DNA of 23,770 nt, taken from positions 1-23,770 of IMG/VR virus record IMGVR_UViG_3300023223_000538. The stretch is one strand, 5' to 3'. Both the position numbers and the translations under genes were made by a program. The DNA is from a virus. This document shows, piece after piece, positions 14,925 to 23,700 of the stretch. Numbering within the stretch: the first letter of the stretch is position 1; the number at the start of each line of letters is the position of its first letter. The notes beneath the pieces are model-generated. The model saw only the letters and a list, made by a program, of their open reading frames with translations. It ran no database searches and was not told where the DNA came from.

Positions 14925-16319
14925 ATGCCACGCATCTGGTCTGGTGGAGGGGCAGAACTCACTGAAAAAGAAGCAGACGAACTCTACATTCGTCAAGATG
15001 GAACCACTCCACTCACTGCTGATTGGGACGCAGGTGCTTTTGATATTACGATGGAGAGGCTTAACCTCACCGAAGCTACAAATGAGATCGTTTTCAATTC
15101 TGATAATGCCTCTGGTTCACGGACAACTTTTAACGTAAATGTTCCACCGGATACTGGAGATGTTATCTTGACCTTTCCAGCTATTACATCTACGGTTGGA
15201 ACTCTTGCAAGCAATCAAACCTGGACAGGCAATAATATCTGGACGCCCTCCATTGCAGTTACACCAGTCAACGACGAATTCTCTCAGTTTGGCCCTGATG
15301 TCACACATCTTTCTCCATCCGACGCAAATGACAGATTCGTTTCTGTTAAGTCTAGTGGTGCGGGTGGGGCCAAGCGGGCAGGATTGTTCGTATTTGAGTT
15401 TACCGGTTCGACCAACCGGAGCGGGCAGAAGGGCGGCCTAAATGCATTTGGCTATACAGTTGAGGATTCCTCGGGCAATATTACTACTACAGCTGGTTCT
15501 GGCGGATTGTTTGGAGGGAGATACGCTGCTCGTCATAGAGGCGCCGGAACAGTAGCGCTTGGTGGAGGTGTCGCGTCAACAGCATCTATACAGGGTGCAG
15601 ATGAAGACGGAACCTTTACTACTGCCTATGCCTACTTAGTTGAGTCCTTAGATGGTGGTGCAGGAACAGGTGGAATCACTACAGGCTATGGTCTTCTTGT
15701 AAGAGACACTGTCGGCAACGTCACAAATTTTAGTGGTATCAAGATCGATACACTTTCCAATGCGACTACGAATCTTGAAATTGAGACTGATAGTATTCAA
15801 GTTTTCAACGGTAATTTAGATCTAGCAGATGACCTACGCCACTTGGGTGATACGGATACCCTTTTGAGTTTTACAACGGATCGAATCACTGCTCAAGCCG
15901 GCGGCCTCGAATTCCTAGACGCCACCGAAGCTGCCACCGATGTTCTCGACTTTGGAAACGCAAACTGGTCTGAAATTAACATTGGAAACGGCGCAAATGA
16001 GATCCGAATCGACGGTGGTATTTTCACTCCTATCAGAGAAGTATCTGACAACACTACTGCGCTCGTTACAGATTTTACGATTATTGTTAGAGCAGGTCTT
16101 TCGAACATCACCGTCACGCTTCCGACCGCCGCCGCGGCCCATGAAGCAACACGCGGTGTTGGTCTAATCCTTGTTATTAAAAGAGTTGATGCCGGCGGTG
16201 CTACCGTTACAGTCGACGGGAATGGAGCCGAAACAATAGATGGTGCAGCAACAGTCACTCTCGCTCAACACGAAGCAATTATGATACAATCCGACGGAAC
16301 AGAATGGTGGATCATCTAA
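14925..16319 (+). CDS. Fibre-like structural protein, 464 aa
   Basis: Starts one base after the previous stop. The protein is rich in G, T, S, N and D with short beta repeats and no cysteine, like a trimeric fibre or surface protein. The N-terminus (LTEKEADELYIRQDGTTPLT) resembles the attachment end of tail-fibre-like proteins. The last 37 residues contain the common phage ending 'DGNGAETIDGAATVTLAQHE... SDGTEWWII', which caps many tail fibres. The middle has glycine-rich beta stretches (about 150-270). I cannot tell whether it sits on head or tail. It could be a target of the glycosyltransferases because it is Ser/Thr-rich. Confidence 0.72.
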   Translation: MPRIWSGGGAELTEKEADELYIRQDGTTPLTADWDAGAFDITMERLNLTEATNEIVFNSDNASGSRTTFNVNVPPDTGDVILTFPAITSTVGTLASNQTWTGNNIWTPSIAVTPVNDEFSQFGPDVTHLSPSDANDRFVSVKSSGAGGAKRAGLFVFEFTGSTNRSGQKGGLNAFGYTVEDSSGNITTTAGSGGLFGGRYAARHRGAGTVALGGGVASTASIQGADEDGTFTTAYAYLVESLDGGAGTGGITTGYGLLVRDTVGNVTNFSGIKIDTLSNATTNLEIETDSIQVFNGNLDLADDLRHLGDTDTLLSFTTDRITAQAGGLEFLDATEAATDVLDFGNANWSEINIGNGANEIRIDGGIFTPIREVSDNTTALVTDFTIIVRAGLSNITVTLPTAAAAHEATRGVGLILVIKRVDAGGATVTVDGNGAETIDGAATVTLAQHEAIMIQSDGTEWWII

Positions 16320-16320
16320 G

Positions 16321-17094
16321 ATGACAGAACTCAGGAAGACAAACTTTCTGCTTGAAGTTTCGAAAGGAAATATTACAGACGAGAACACTATTTCCTTTGT
16401 TGGCTCAAACCCGAGTGTGAATCAGAGTTTTGAGACTTGTTGGGATGTGGGTGGCGTATTTGTTTTTCCTACTGTTGGAGAAACCTGGGAAGTCGTTAGC
16501 GACAATGCGAATGATGACGGAAGCCCTGCTGGTACAGGCGCTCAAACCGTTCTCGTTATCGGTTTGGATACAAGTTATAACACCCAGTCTGAAACAGTCA
16601 CGCTTAACGGGACAACTCCGGTTCCAACAGTTCGAACAGACTGGTTTCGTCCGCGTTTGGCTATAGTAACTCTTTCGGGTTCGACTAGATCCAACGTTGG
16701 TACGATCACTTTACGAGTTTCAGGAGGAGGCGCTGTTCGGTCGACTATTCTTCCCACTAACGGACAATCTTTCAACGGATTTTTTACGATTCCAGCGGGA
16801 TTCACAGGTTTCTTACTTCGAACTCTCCCTATCATTCCGAAGAACGAAGATGTCACCATTCGAAACAAGGTTACTCTTTTTGGCTCGAACACAGATATTT
16901 CTGCCGGAGACGCCCAGATTTATCAAAATGCTGTCTCGTCGCCGACTCTTTCGTACCCATCGCTTGCAGAAAAGACTGATATACACTTACTTGCTAAATC
17001 TACGAACACACAAGTTTTCTTAAGTGTCTCCGTCGAGCTTCTTTTACTCAACAAGGTAATTGCTCAAGACTTAAACGAGATCATGATGCTCTAA
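16321..17094 (+). CDS. Beta-rich structural protein with an 'NGTTPV' domain, 257 aa
   Basis: ATG 16321 follows the previous stop by one base. Residues about 35-135 contain a recurring phage pattern: FETCWDVGGVFVFP, then WEVVSDNANDD, GTGAQTVLVIGLD, ETVTLNGTTPV at 91-101, and NVGTITLRV. The family is known from phage structural gene clusters without a firm function. The core (EVVSDNA ... NGTTPV) also occurs in the adaptor-like protein at 19721. The C-terminal half is another beta domain. Codons are more A/T-ending than in the head genes. A decoration or fibre component is likely. Confidence 0.7.
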   Translation: MTELRKTNFLLEVSKGNITDENTISFVGSNPSVNQSFETCWDVGGVFVFPTVGETWEVVSDNANDDGSPAGTGAQTVLVIGLDTSYNTQSETVTLNGTTPVPTVRTDWFRPRLAIVTLSGSTRSNVGTITLRVSGGGAVRSTILPTNGQSFNGFFTIPAGFTGFLLRTLPIIPKNEDVTIRNKVTLFGSNTDISAGDAQIYQNAVSSPTLSYPSLAEKTDIHLLAKSTNTQVFLSVSVELLLLNKVIAQDLNEIMML

Positions 17095-17095
17095 T

Positions 17096-17407
17096 ATGGC
17101 TAAAACAATAGGACGAAATACAAATACGACAGACGTAGCGACACTCTCGAGTGCCATCGCTCTGAATTCAACCACCTCAGTCAAGGTAGCAGATGCTCTT
17201 CCCGATCGCATCAACTTCACCATCTCAAATCCAGAAAATAAGGATGTCTGGCTTAAATTTCAAGCCGCCTCGGTCGATAACGACAAAAAGGGGATATTCG
17301 TGCCTAAGAATGCTTTCTACGAGATGCCGACTGATAACATCTACACCGGCGAAATAAGCGCAATCGCAGTCAGTGGAACGCCAAGTGTATACGTGACGGA
17401 GTATTAA
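17096..17407 (+). CDS. Small beta-rich structural protein, 103 aa
   Basis: ATG 17096 is one base after the previous stop. The pattern 'IALNSTTSVKVADALPDRINF ... NPENKDVWLKF ... GIFVPKNAFYEMPTDNIYTG ... SGTPSVYVTEY' is a compact beta-sandwich form that I have seen repeatedly in phage virion gene clusters. No catalytic residues or cysteines are present. The C-terminal VYVTEY looks like a closing strand. Probably a small decoration or fibre-associated subunit. Confidence 0.68.
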   Translation: MAKTIGRNTNTTDVATLSSAIALNSTTSVKVADALPDRINFTISNPENKDVWLKFQAASVDNDKKGIFVPKNAFYEMPTDNIYTGEISAIAVSGTPSVYVTEY

Positions 17408-17773
17408 GTGCCAAGAGACTCAGGACCAATAACAAGCACAGATGAAGTAAAAATCCTCGCTCAACTTCAACCGTCTACTACTTTAGCCCAAACCCTTTAC
17501 ACTCCTCCGGCTGGAAAAAAAGCTATTCTTACACACTTGTGGATTTCCGTGTACGACAACGATGTGATCGTGAATGTTTTTCATGACGAGGACGGCACAA
17601 CTTTTGATGATACAACTGCTTGGATACGCGATACTAAGATCGAAAAAGAGAAGAACATTGTCTCATTACCTCTGGGAAATATCCGAGTAGAAAATGGTGG
17701 CGCTGTTGGTGTACAGATCGACAATGCTAGTAACGCCACATTTAGTTTGTACGGTAAAGAGGAAGACACCTAA
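17408..17773 (+). CDS. Small beta-rich structural protein, 121 aa
   Basis: Begins with GTG 17408 immediately after the TAA of the gene before; GGAG at 17399-17402 lies five bases upstream. The motif TLYTPPAGKKAILTHLWISV followed by VNVFHDEDG and VGVQIDN is typical of small phage beta-sandwich proteins that begin with a 'lytvPag..a.i..i.i.N' strand pair. No cysteine or membrane segment. It ends in a TAATG overlap with the next gene. Role probably structural; location in the particle unknown. Confidence 0.68.
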   Translation: MPRDSGPITSTDEVKILAQLQPSTTLAQTLYTPPAGKKAILTHLWISVYDNDVIVNVFHDEDGTTFDDTTAWIRDTKIEKEKNIVSLPLGNIRVENGGAVGVQIDNASNATFSLYGKEEDT

Positions 17774-18105
17774 TGAGTTTAACAGGTTACACGTACAAGG
17801 AACAAGTAACGATTGGCCTTGACGCGAATGACTTAAGTTCGGTTACGCCAGCTTTGGATATTAAGAATAATTTAAACATTTCTTTTAGTGTATTAGAAAA
17901 AACCGGAAGTCACAGCAATCATGTTTTTACGTTTCAAAGATCCACCGATAACGTGAATTGGGACGATACATCAGGCACAATAACAGCAGGTACTACATAC
18001 ACCGTAAAGGCTGGTATAACTGCAACAGTCAGATATATGAGAATCAAATGTACAACGGTGGAAGGATCGGCTTCAACTGTCGATATTGTAATTAACGCAA
18101 AATGA
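17773..18105 (+). CDS. Small beta-rich structural protein, 110 aa
   Basis: TAATG overlap with the gene before. The body (SFSVLEKTGSHSNHVFTF, then RSTDNVNWDDTSGTIT, then RYMRIKCTTVEGSASTVDI) reads as a beta-sandwich like those used for surface or carbohydrate binding in viral proteins. This line of DNA is among the most A/T-rich in the window (about 35% GC by hand count over 17821-17880). It ends the run of beta-rich genes. Function unknown. Confidence 0.66.
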   Translation: MSLTGYTYKEQVTIGLDANDLSSVTPALDIKNNLNISFSVLEKTGSHSNHVFTFQRSTDNVNWDDTSGTITAGTTYTVKAGITATVRYMRIKCTTVEGSASTVDIVINAK

Positions 18106-18118
18106 AATAGGAGACTGA

Positions 18119-18310
18119 ATGGACAAAAACTTCATGGACAAGTTTAACTTCATCTTTGGTGTGATCCAGACATGTATGCTCATGGTGGGGATTACCATCA
18201 TGTTGATTTTTATAGCTCATTTCTCATATTCCCTGGGAGTAATTGAATCTAAGATCAGTGTACTAGAAGAACAAAACCCAATAACAATCAAAGGAGATAA
18301 TCATGGCTAG
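18119..18310 (+). CDS. Single-span membrane protein, possible holin, 63 aa
   Basis: AGGAG at 18109-18113 is five bases before ATG 18119. After a short basic start (MDKNFMDKFN), residues about 11-41 are hydrophobic with no charge, enough for one membrane span, followed by a 22-residue mostly acidic tail. Lysines before the span predict an N-in, C-out orientation. Size and shape fit a small holin or holin-like protein, but similar single-span proteins have other roles, and no endolysin is visible in the window. The tiny basic peptide at 18303 overlaps its last eight bases. Confidence 0.65.
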   Translation: MDKNFMDKFNFIFGVIQTCMLMVGITIMLIFIAHFSYSLGVIESKISVLEEQNPITIKGDNHG

Positions 18311-18374
18311 AAGAAGAAAGAAACTTGTTCGAAGGGGTAGGAAGAAGTTGGTTAAGAGAGGTCGGAAGAAATAA
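18303..18374 (+). CDS. Tiny arginine/lysine-rich peptide, 23 aa
   Basis: AAAGGAG at 18290-18296 is six bases before ATG 18303, one of the strongest sites in the window. The 23-residue product is almost wholly Arg and Lys with two near-copies of RRGRKKLV: RRRKKLV, RRGRKKLV, KRGRKK. No acidic residue is present and net charge is about +16. TAA at 18372-18374 abuts the next start. A 27-residue counterpart lies at 19184 after a second membrane protein. It could condense DNA like a protamine, disrupt membranes during lysis, or bind RNA. Function unknown. Confidence 0.6.
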   Translation: MARRRKKLVRRGRKKLVKRGRKK

Positions 18375-18602
18375 GTGCCTCAACTAACCTACACCATCGA
18401 CAACGCCAAGTTTCAGGCGTTTAAAGATGCTTTCCTCCGCGCTGATCCTGTCCCAACAGACGACGATGGCAATCCCGAAATGTCTGAGAACGACTGGATC
18501 AAGGCGGAAGGAAAGAAGTTCTTTCTCGAGAAGTACAAGAACGGTCTTTTACTTCTCGCAAAGGATACAGCTTCCGTTCCTGATAACAATATCATCACAT
18601 AA
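18375..18602 (+). CDS. Unknown small protein, 75 aa
   Basis: Starts with GTG 18375 immediately after the stop of the basic peptide. The product is soluble and partly acidic (VPTDDDGNPEMSENDW) with a helical C-terminal half (KKFFLEKYKNGLLLLAKD). No signal, motif or recognised family. Its codons return to the C-ending habit of the head genes. The upstream GGAAG is a modest ribosome site, so translation may depend on the gene before. Confidence 0.65.
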   Translation: MPQLTYTIDNAKFQAFKDAFLRADPVPTDDDGNPEMSENDWIKAEGKKFFLEKYKNGLLLLAKDTASVPDNNIIT

Positions 18603-18619
18603 ACTTGGATAGGTGAATC

Positions 18620-18946
18620 ATGAAGAGCTTTAAGTGGAAAATTGGTCTTGAGTTTGTCAAAGATGAGAAAGTCGACGTTGTCCAAATCGTAACCGATCAC
18701 ATCACAGCCGCCATGCGTTATGCTTACAAAGATGGCCTATCTTGGGACTGCCAAAGACGTTTGGTCAAAATCTTAGATAAGATCGAGACCGATAAGACTG
18801 GCACTGTCAAACTCGAAGATGCAGAATTCGACCTTTTGAAAGAATCATTCAAGCGTGCCAAGTTTCCACCCGCAACCACACGTGTCTTAAACAAAATTTA
18901 CGACGCCATTGAAGAAGCAGACACCAAGGCGAAGAAAGATGGATGA
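18620..18946 (+). CDS. Unknown helical protein, 108 aa
   Basis: AGGTGA at 18611-18616 is just before ATG 18620. The protein is highly charged and helical (for example TDHITAAMRYAYKDGLSWDC, then QRRLVKILDKIETDKTGTVK) and has one Cys. It looks like a compact helical domain. No family is recognised. Its stop lies inside the start region of the next gene (8-base overlap). It lies between the two membrane-protein/basic-peptide pairs, but nothing shows a lysis role. Confidence 0.65.
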   Translation: MKSFKWKIGLEFVKDEKVDVVQIVTDHITAAMRYAYKDGLSWDCQRRLVKILDKIETDKTGTVKLEDAEFDLLKESFKRAKFPPATTRVLNKIYDAIEEADTKAKKDG

Positions 18947-19181
18947 AGATTTCCGGTTGGAAAAGCTAAAGGTTCACGAGAGACTTGGCAAAGTCGAACA
19001 GTGGATGGAGACTGTTAACGATAGCATTGTAGGACTGACCACTAAAATCAACACCCAAAATGGCCGTATCGGTGATAACGAAAAGACAATCGCAGCGTTG
19101 AAAGGTGGTGCTATTACTCTTGCTTCAGTAGCAGGTATCATCTCGGTTGTGATAACTGTCTTATTTTTAGGAAGGGGGTAA
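18939..19181 (+). CDS. XhlA-like coiled-coil membrane protein, 80 aa
   Basis: The frame is open to an upstream ATG at 18909, but ATG 18939 gives the minimal overlap (8 bases) and a sensible N-terminus, MDEDFRLEKLKVHERL. Residues 5-55 form a coiled coil and 57-77 a hydrophobic span (GAITLASVAGIISVVITVLF) ending in GRG. About 80 residues with an N-terminal coiled coil and a C-terminal anchor is the layout of XhlA-type proteins, which act with a holin in some phages and prophages. The span faces a short C-terminus, unlike the first membrane protein. A second basic peptide follows two bases downstream. Confidence 0.68.
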   Translation: MDEDFRLEKLKVHERLGKVEQWMETVNDSIVGLTTKINTQNGRIGDNEKTIAALKGGAITLASVAGIISVVITVLFLGRG

Positions 19182-19183
19182 TT

Positions 19184-19267
19184 ATGCCGAGACACCCAGG
19201 AAAAACCAGCCACAAAAGCAGCCATAAAGGCAAACGCAAAAAAGGTCGAAAAGGGAAACGTCGATAG
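19184..19267 (+). CDS. Tiny basic peptide, 27 aa
   Basis: AGGGGG at 19173-19178, in the end of the XhlA-like gene, is five bases before ATG 19184. The product begins MPRHPGKTSHKSSHKG and ends in KRKKGRKGKRR, with no acidic residue. It is of the same type as the peptide at 18303 but not an obvious copy: it has histidine and serine and no LV. TAG is at 19265-19267. Its direct position after a single-span membrane gene repeats the arrangement of the first pair. Function unknown. Confidence 0.55.
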   Translation: MPRHPGKTSHKSSHKGKRKKGRKGKRR

Positions 19268-19284
19268 CTTAACAAGGAGATTCG

Positions 19285-19740
19285 ATGAGTTCATTCACTA
19301 AACCTCTCGATGTACGAAAGGTTATCACAAAAGTTCCCAAAAAATTTTTGTGGGTGGTATCATACAAACGCACCAAACAAAGATGGGTAACACTGCGAGA
19401 ATTCCGTTACTACGTTGGTAAGGAGAACAGTAATGATTACGTGGATGTACCAAAAGGCTTTGAAACTGATTTTGCATCTATTCCACGCGTTCTTTGGTCA
19501 ATAGCGCCGCCAGACGGTGTTTACACTCAAGCAGCCGTCTTGCACGACTATTTGTATCAGACTGGAAAATATCCTCGAAAGAAAGCTGATCGAATTTTTT
19601 TGGAGGCTATGGCAGTCTTAGGAGTAGCTCTCTGGAAACGTAGAGTGATCTATCGCGCAGTTCGGCTCTTTGGTTGGATGTTTTTTGAGCAGGAAAAACG
19701 AAGAAAGGGGCGTGCTCGATGTGGCAAAGATTTTCTCTGA
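19285..19740 (+). CDS. DUF1353 family protein, 151 aa
   Basis: The family motifs are all present: VPKGFETDFASIPR at 55-68, AVLHDYLY at 84-91, RKKADRIFLEAM at 98-109, and YRAVRLFGW at 123-131. DUF1353 proteins are common in phages, near tail or lysis genes, and their function is not established; the invariant Asp/His residues suggest a possible metal or hydrolytic site. AAGGAG at 19274-19279 is five bases before ATG 19285. The C-terminus is very basic. Its last 20 bases overlap the next gene. Confidence 0.87.
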   Translation: MSSFTKPLDVRKVITKVPKKFLWVVSYKRTKQRWVTLREFRYYVGKENSNDYVDVPKGFETDFASIPRVLWSIAPPDGVYTQAAVLHDYLYQTGKYPRKKADRIFLEAMAVLGVALWKRRVIYRAVRLFGWMFFEQEKRRKGRARCGKDFL

Positions 19741-20710
19741 GATAGTTACCGAAGTCGGACGAAAGATTCAGAAGACAGACACTGCCTACAAAACCAAGAT
19801 CAAAGACTTTTGTAACACTCGCTATGAACAACTCTACGAACGCAAATTTTGGGATGATCTCTTCCGTGAAGTCTCCGTCGTTTCTGTCAGCGGTCAAAAC
19901 TTCCTCGTCCTCCCGAAGAACGTCGAGCACGTTCTCTACATTTCAGACCTTGCCAATGATATTCTCGTTCGTCGGGTTGGTGTCCAGAACTTCCAGAAAA
20001 AATATCTCAGTACTTTAGACAGCCAGGGCAACATTTTTAACTACACCGACTTTGGTTACTCTCCCGTCCTGGTTCGAGTCAATGCCGCAGACACAATTGA
20101 GGTTGTCTCAGACAACGCTGCGGACATCACTCAGAAGGTCTACATCCGTGGCTTTGACACAAACGAGATCGAGCTCGACGAATCAATTGCTTTGAATGGT
20201 ACCACTCCAGTCCCAGGCAACAATACCATCACAGTATTTTCGATCACCAATCCACGGACCGGCTTGATCATGGTCTCCAAAGATGCAGACACCACCGGCG
20301 TGATCTCTGTTCGCGAGACCACCTCAAATCTTGTTCTTGTCCGTCTCGGCCCGCGTGAACGAGCTTCTCGCCACAAAGTTGTTCGCTTTCAGTTCACCCC
20401 AAACTCAGCCCAGACTATGTTTGTCGGCTACAAAGAACCTCTCCGTAAATTGATCAATGATGGAGATGTTACCCAGTGGAGCTGTGATGACTTAGTTGTC
20501 CAAGGCGCCTACATCGACACCCTGATCGAACAACGCCAATTCCAGCGCGCACAGCTTGAAGAAAATCGCTGGGAGAAACGAATCAATGCAAAAGTAAATC
20601 AAGAAGAACGAGACTCCGAAGCTAACGATCAAACCATGCCAGACATTCGTCTCACTCACATCGACCGACCTCGTACCTTCTCTGGTACTCAAAGGACAGG
20701 TACCTGCTAA
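19721..20710 (+). CDS. Head-tail adaptor-like protein, 329 aa
   Basis: I take GTG 19721 as start because AAAGGGG at 19704-19710 lies about ten bases before it and the protein then begins MAKIFSEIVTEVG; a GTG at 19712 or a TTG at 19670 are alternatives. The N-terminal helices followed by YERKFWDDLFREVSV and GQNFLVLPKNVEHVL are the pattern of podovirus adaptor (connector) proteins that dock under the portal. Residues about 124-199 carry an inserted beta domain with EVVSDNA and NGTTPV, also seen in the gene at 16321. A helical C-terminus returns (IDTLIEQRQFQRAQLEENRW). Its place directly before the nozzle-like gene supports the call. Confidence 0.68.
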   Translation: MAKIFSEIVTEVGRKIQKTDTAYKTKIKDFCNTRYEQLYERKFWDDLFREVSVVSVSGQNFLVLPKNVEHVLYISDLANDILVRRVGVQNFQKKYLSTLDSQGNIFNYTDFGYSPVLVRVNAADTIEVVSDNAADITQKVYIRGFDTNEIELDESIALNGTTPVPGNNTITVFSITNPRTGLIMVSKDADTTGVISVRETTSNLVLVRLGPRERASRHKVVRFQFTPNSAQTMFVGYKEPLRKLINDGDVTQWSCDDLVVQGAYIDTLIEQRQFQRAQLEENRWEKRINAKVNQEERDSEANDQTMPDIRLTHIDRPRTFSGTQRTGTC

Positions 20711-23700
20711 TGCCTGAACCACCTCTTCAACTCGATGAACAACCAAGCGTCATTGGTTCTCGCGGTCTCGAAGGTGGAGCAAATCAGTACCTCCCGATCA
20801 CCGATCTCCCAAACAATCAAGCACGCGAACTCGTCAACTGCGACGTCTCAGAACCAGGACTCACCAAGAAACGCTTAGGCTACGAACGTCAAGGCTCAGT
20901 CCCAACTGAGACCATCGACGCGAACACTATTTTGTTGATGCACTTCGACGGTTTTGAAGGAGATCGAACTTTCATAGACTCTTCTCCCTCTCGTCACTCA
21001 ATGGAAGGCGTCGGGGACGTAGAAACAAACGCAACACAATCCCAGTTTGGTGGACGCTCTGTTAAGCTCCCAGGAAACTCCTTCGACGTGGTCCGTTCAA
21101 CCACAGACTATGATACTTGGCAACTTGGTGGAGGATCGGGTGGTTCTGCCGCTTTCGACGGAACAGGCGATTATCTAACAATTCCAGATTCAGCGGACTG
21201 GCAATTAGGAGGGGGCACAGGAAATTTTACGATTGATTTTTGGGTGAGATTCACTTCACTACCATCTACTGTTAGACTTATATCACAATATCCAGTACCT
21301 ACCCTAGAAAATTGGAGTATTCATAGATCAGGTACAAATCTTACATTTATTGTACAAGATGGCAGTACTCTGATAGCTTTAGATGCACCATTTACTCCTA
21401 CTTTAGGTGTTTGGAATCATATAGCACTAATAAGAGGTTGGAATGGAAATGCCGATGATTTTGCTTTTACGCTTAATGGTACACAAATAGGATCAACCGT
21501 AACAAATTCACTTACCATACCAGATTTTGCAGCACGATTAGCTATAGGTGCCCGATTTATTGAATCAACAAGTGCTGTTGCCCACGAACATGACGGCTTT
21601 ATGGACGAAATACGAATATCTGATACCGCAAGATGGACAAGCAATTTTACACCACCAACGTCTGAGCATACTAACGATGCAAACACAGAATTACTCTTAC
21701 ACTTGAACACCGATTTTGTAGATAGTAGTGGAAGCACTCATATTGTAACAGCAAACGGAGACGCAGCAATTACTAACCTTGTCTTTTTCACATTTGACGA
21801 AAGTTCCACAACCGACTTTTCAGTTGATCTCTGGGTGAGGTTCGCAGATATTTCAGCAGACAGAACTTTTCTTTCTCAAGGGATCTCGGGAAATTTTTGG
21901 AGACTTTATTGGGATCAGGGAACTACTGAACTAGTTTTTGAGGTCATTGCTGGAAGTTCTACGATTATCGATATTAGAGAGACTTGGTCTCCAACTATCG
22001 ATACATGGTTTCACGTGGAACTCACCAGATCCTCAGATCAATATTTCATGTTTATCGACGGTACGCAGCTCGGCACAGAAGACACCAATGTCGACGCAGT
22101 CCCAAATTTCAACGCTCGCTTGTTCATCGGCGGTCTCTCTCTCGGCACGACAAACGAACTCACAAATTCGATGCTTCTTCTCCACGGAGACGGAGCAGAC
22201 GCCTCGACTGACATCATCGATTCTTCTACTGACGGAGACGCTTCACCACACGAAATGACCGCAGTTGGAAACGCCCAGATCGATACAGAACAATCCCGTT
22301 TCGGTGGTGCTGCAGTCCTCTTCGATGGCACAGGCGATTACGTCCGCGCAAATGACTCAGACGATTGGAATCTTACAGCAAATTTAACGATCGATTTCTG
22401 GGTACGCTTTGACTCAGTCGCAGCCGACCGCGCTTTCATCTCCCAGTTCGTCGATGCAAACAATCAATGGTTCCTGCGCTGGGATCAAACAACGAACCAA
22501 CTTGAATATGTCGTAACCGATGCCAGTACCATCACAATTGATATCAAGAATCCTTGGTCTCCAGAAGTCAACGTGTGGTTCCATGTAGCATTCACACGAT
22601 CAACTGATGATTACCGGATGTTTATAAGCGGCAAACAAATTGGCACAACTCAGACAGATTCCTCAACTCCACCAAACTTGGGAGCCCAGCTCCACGTTGG
22701 GATCATAAACGGCACCGACGACCCAATGTCTGGTTGGTTAGACGAGTTCCGCGTTCTCAAAGGAACTGCAGCCTTCACCGCAAACTTTGAGCCAAACGAT
22801 AGAGCTTATTCTACCGAGGCCGATGCTGGAAGCTCAGACAATATGAACGGTTTCTTTGACGAGCTTCGGATCTCAGACACTGCGCGCCATGTCGCAAACT
22901 TCACCGTACCAACCGATCCATACTCATACACTGGAGCCTTGAGCGGTGGCGCCGAGTACCGTCCATTCGGTCAAAGCCCAATCCTCTACCGTGAGATCGG
23001 AGAGAACGGCGCAATCGAAAAATTGAATGCCGGAGACGCTGCTTGGTCACTCTCTAAGACCTCAATGATCCACCCAACTCAGAACGTAACCTTCAACCAG
23101 ATCCGAGAAGAACTCTATCGTTTAACCAAAGTAGACCCTGCATGGGTCAACAATGGTAAGACTTGGGTTGAGCAAGGGATCCAGAACACTTCGATCCCTC
23201 AAGGAGATATTTCTCTCTGGTTTATCCAAAGACACTTCATTGCCGGTAACATCAACAATCCGGATTTTCTTTTCTTCTCGAACGCAGGTCAACCGAAAAT
23301 ATTTGATCGAAGAGTCAATGCTTTCAAAGTGAGCGAAGGAGACAATTCCAAAATAACTGGTTTGGCATCATTTAGGGGATCTCGTGTTATCATCTTCAAA
23401 GAGAGATCAATCCATGAGTTGATTGTTACGTTAGGAATAGATCCTTTGAAAGATTGGTCACTACGACCTATTGATTTCAACATTGGAAGTGTCTGCCCGC
23501 CAGCTTTTACCTCTTCAAACCGAATCTTTTTTCTGTCTCGCGATGGTGTCCGTGAACTAATCGTCTCTCAGCAAGACACTTCCATTGCACGCCCTGAACC
23601 TCTCTCTAGAAATATCCCAGACTGGATCGACAATATCAACTGGGGAGACGTCCGCGCTGTCGCCAAGTCTCGCATGGCTGTCTTTGAGAACCGTCTCTGG

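Noticed and set aside
14925-18105. Diversity-generating retroelement in the fibre-like genes
   Set aside because: No reverse transcriptase and no template/variable repeat pair were seen in the window.
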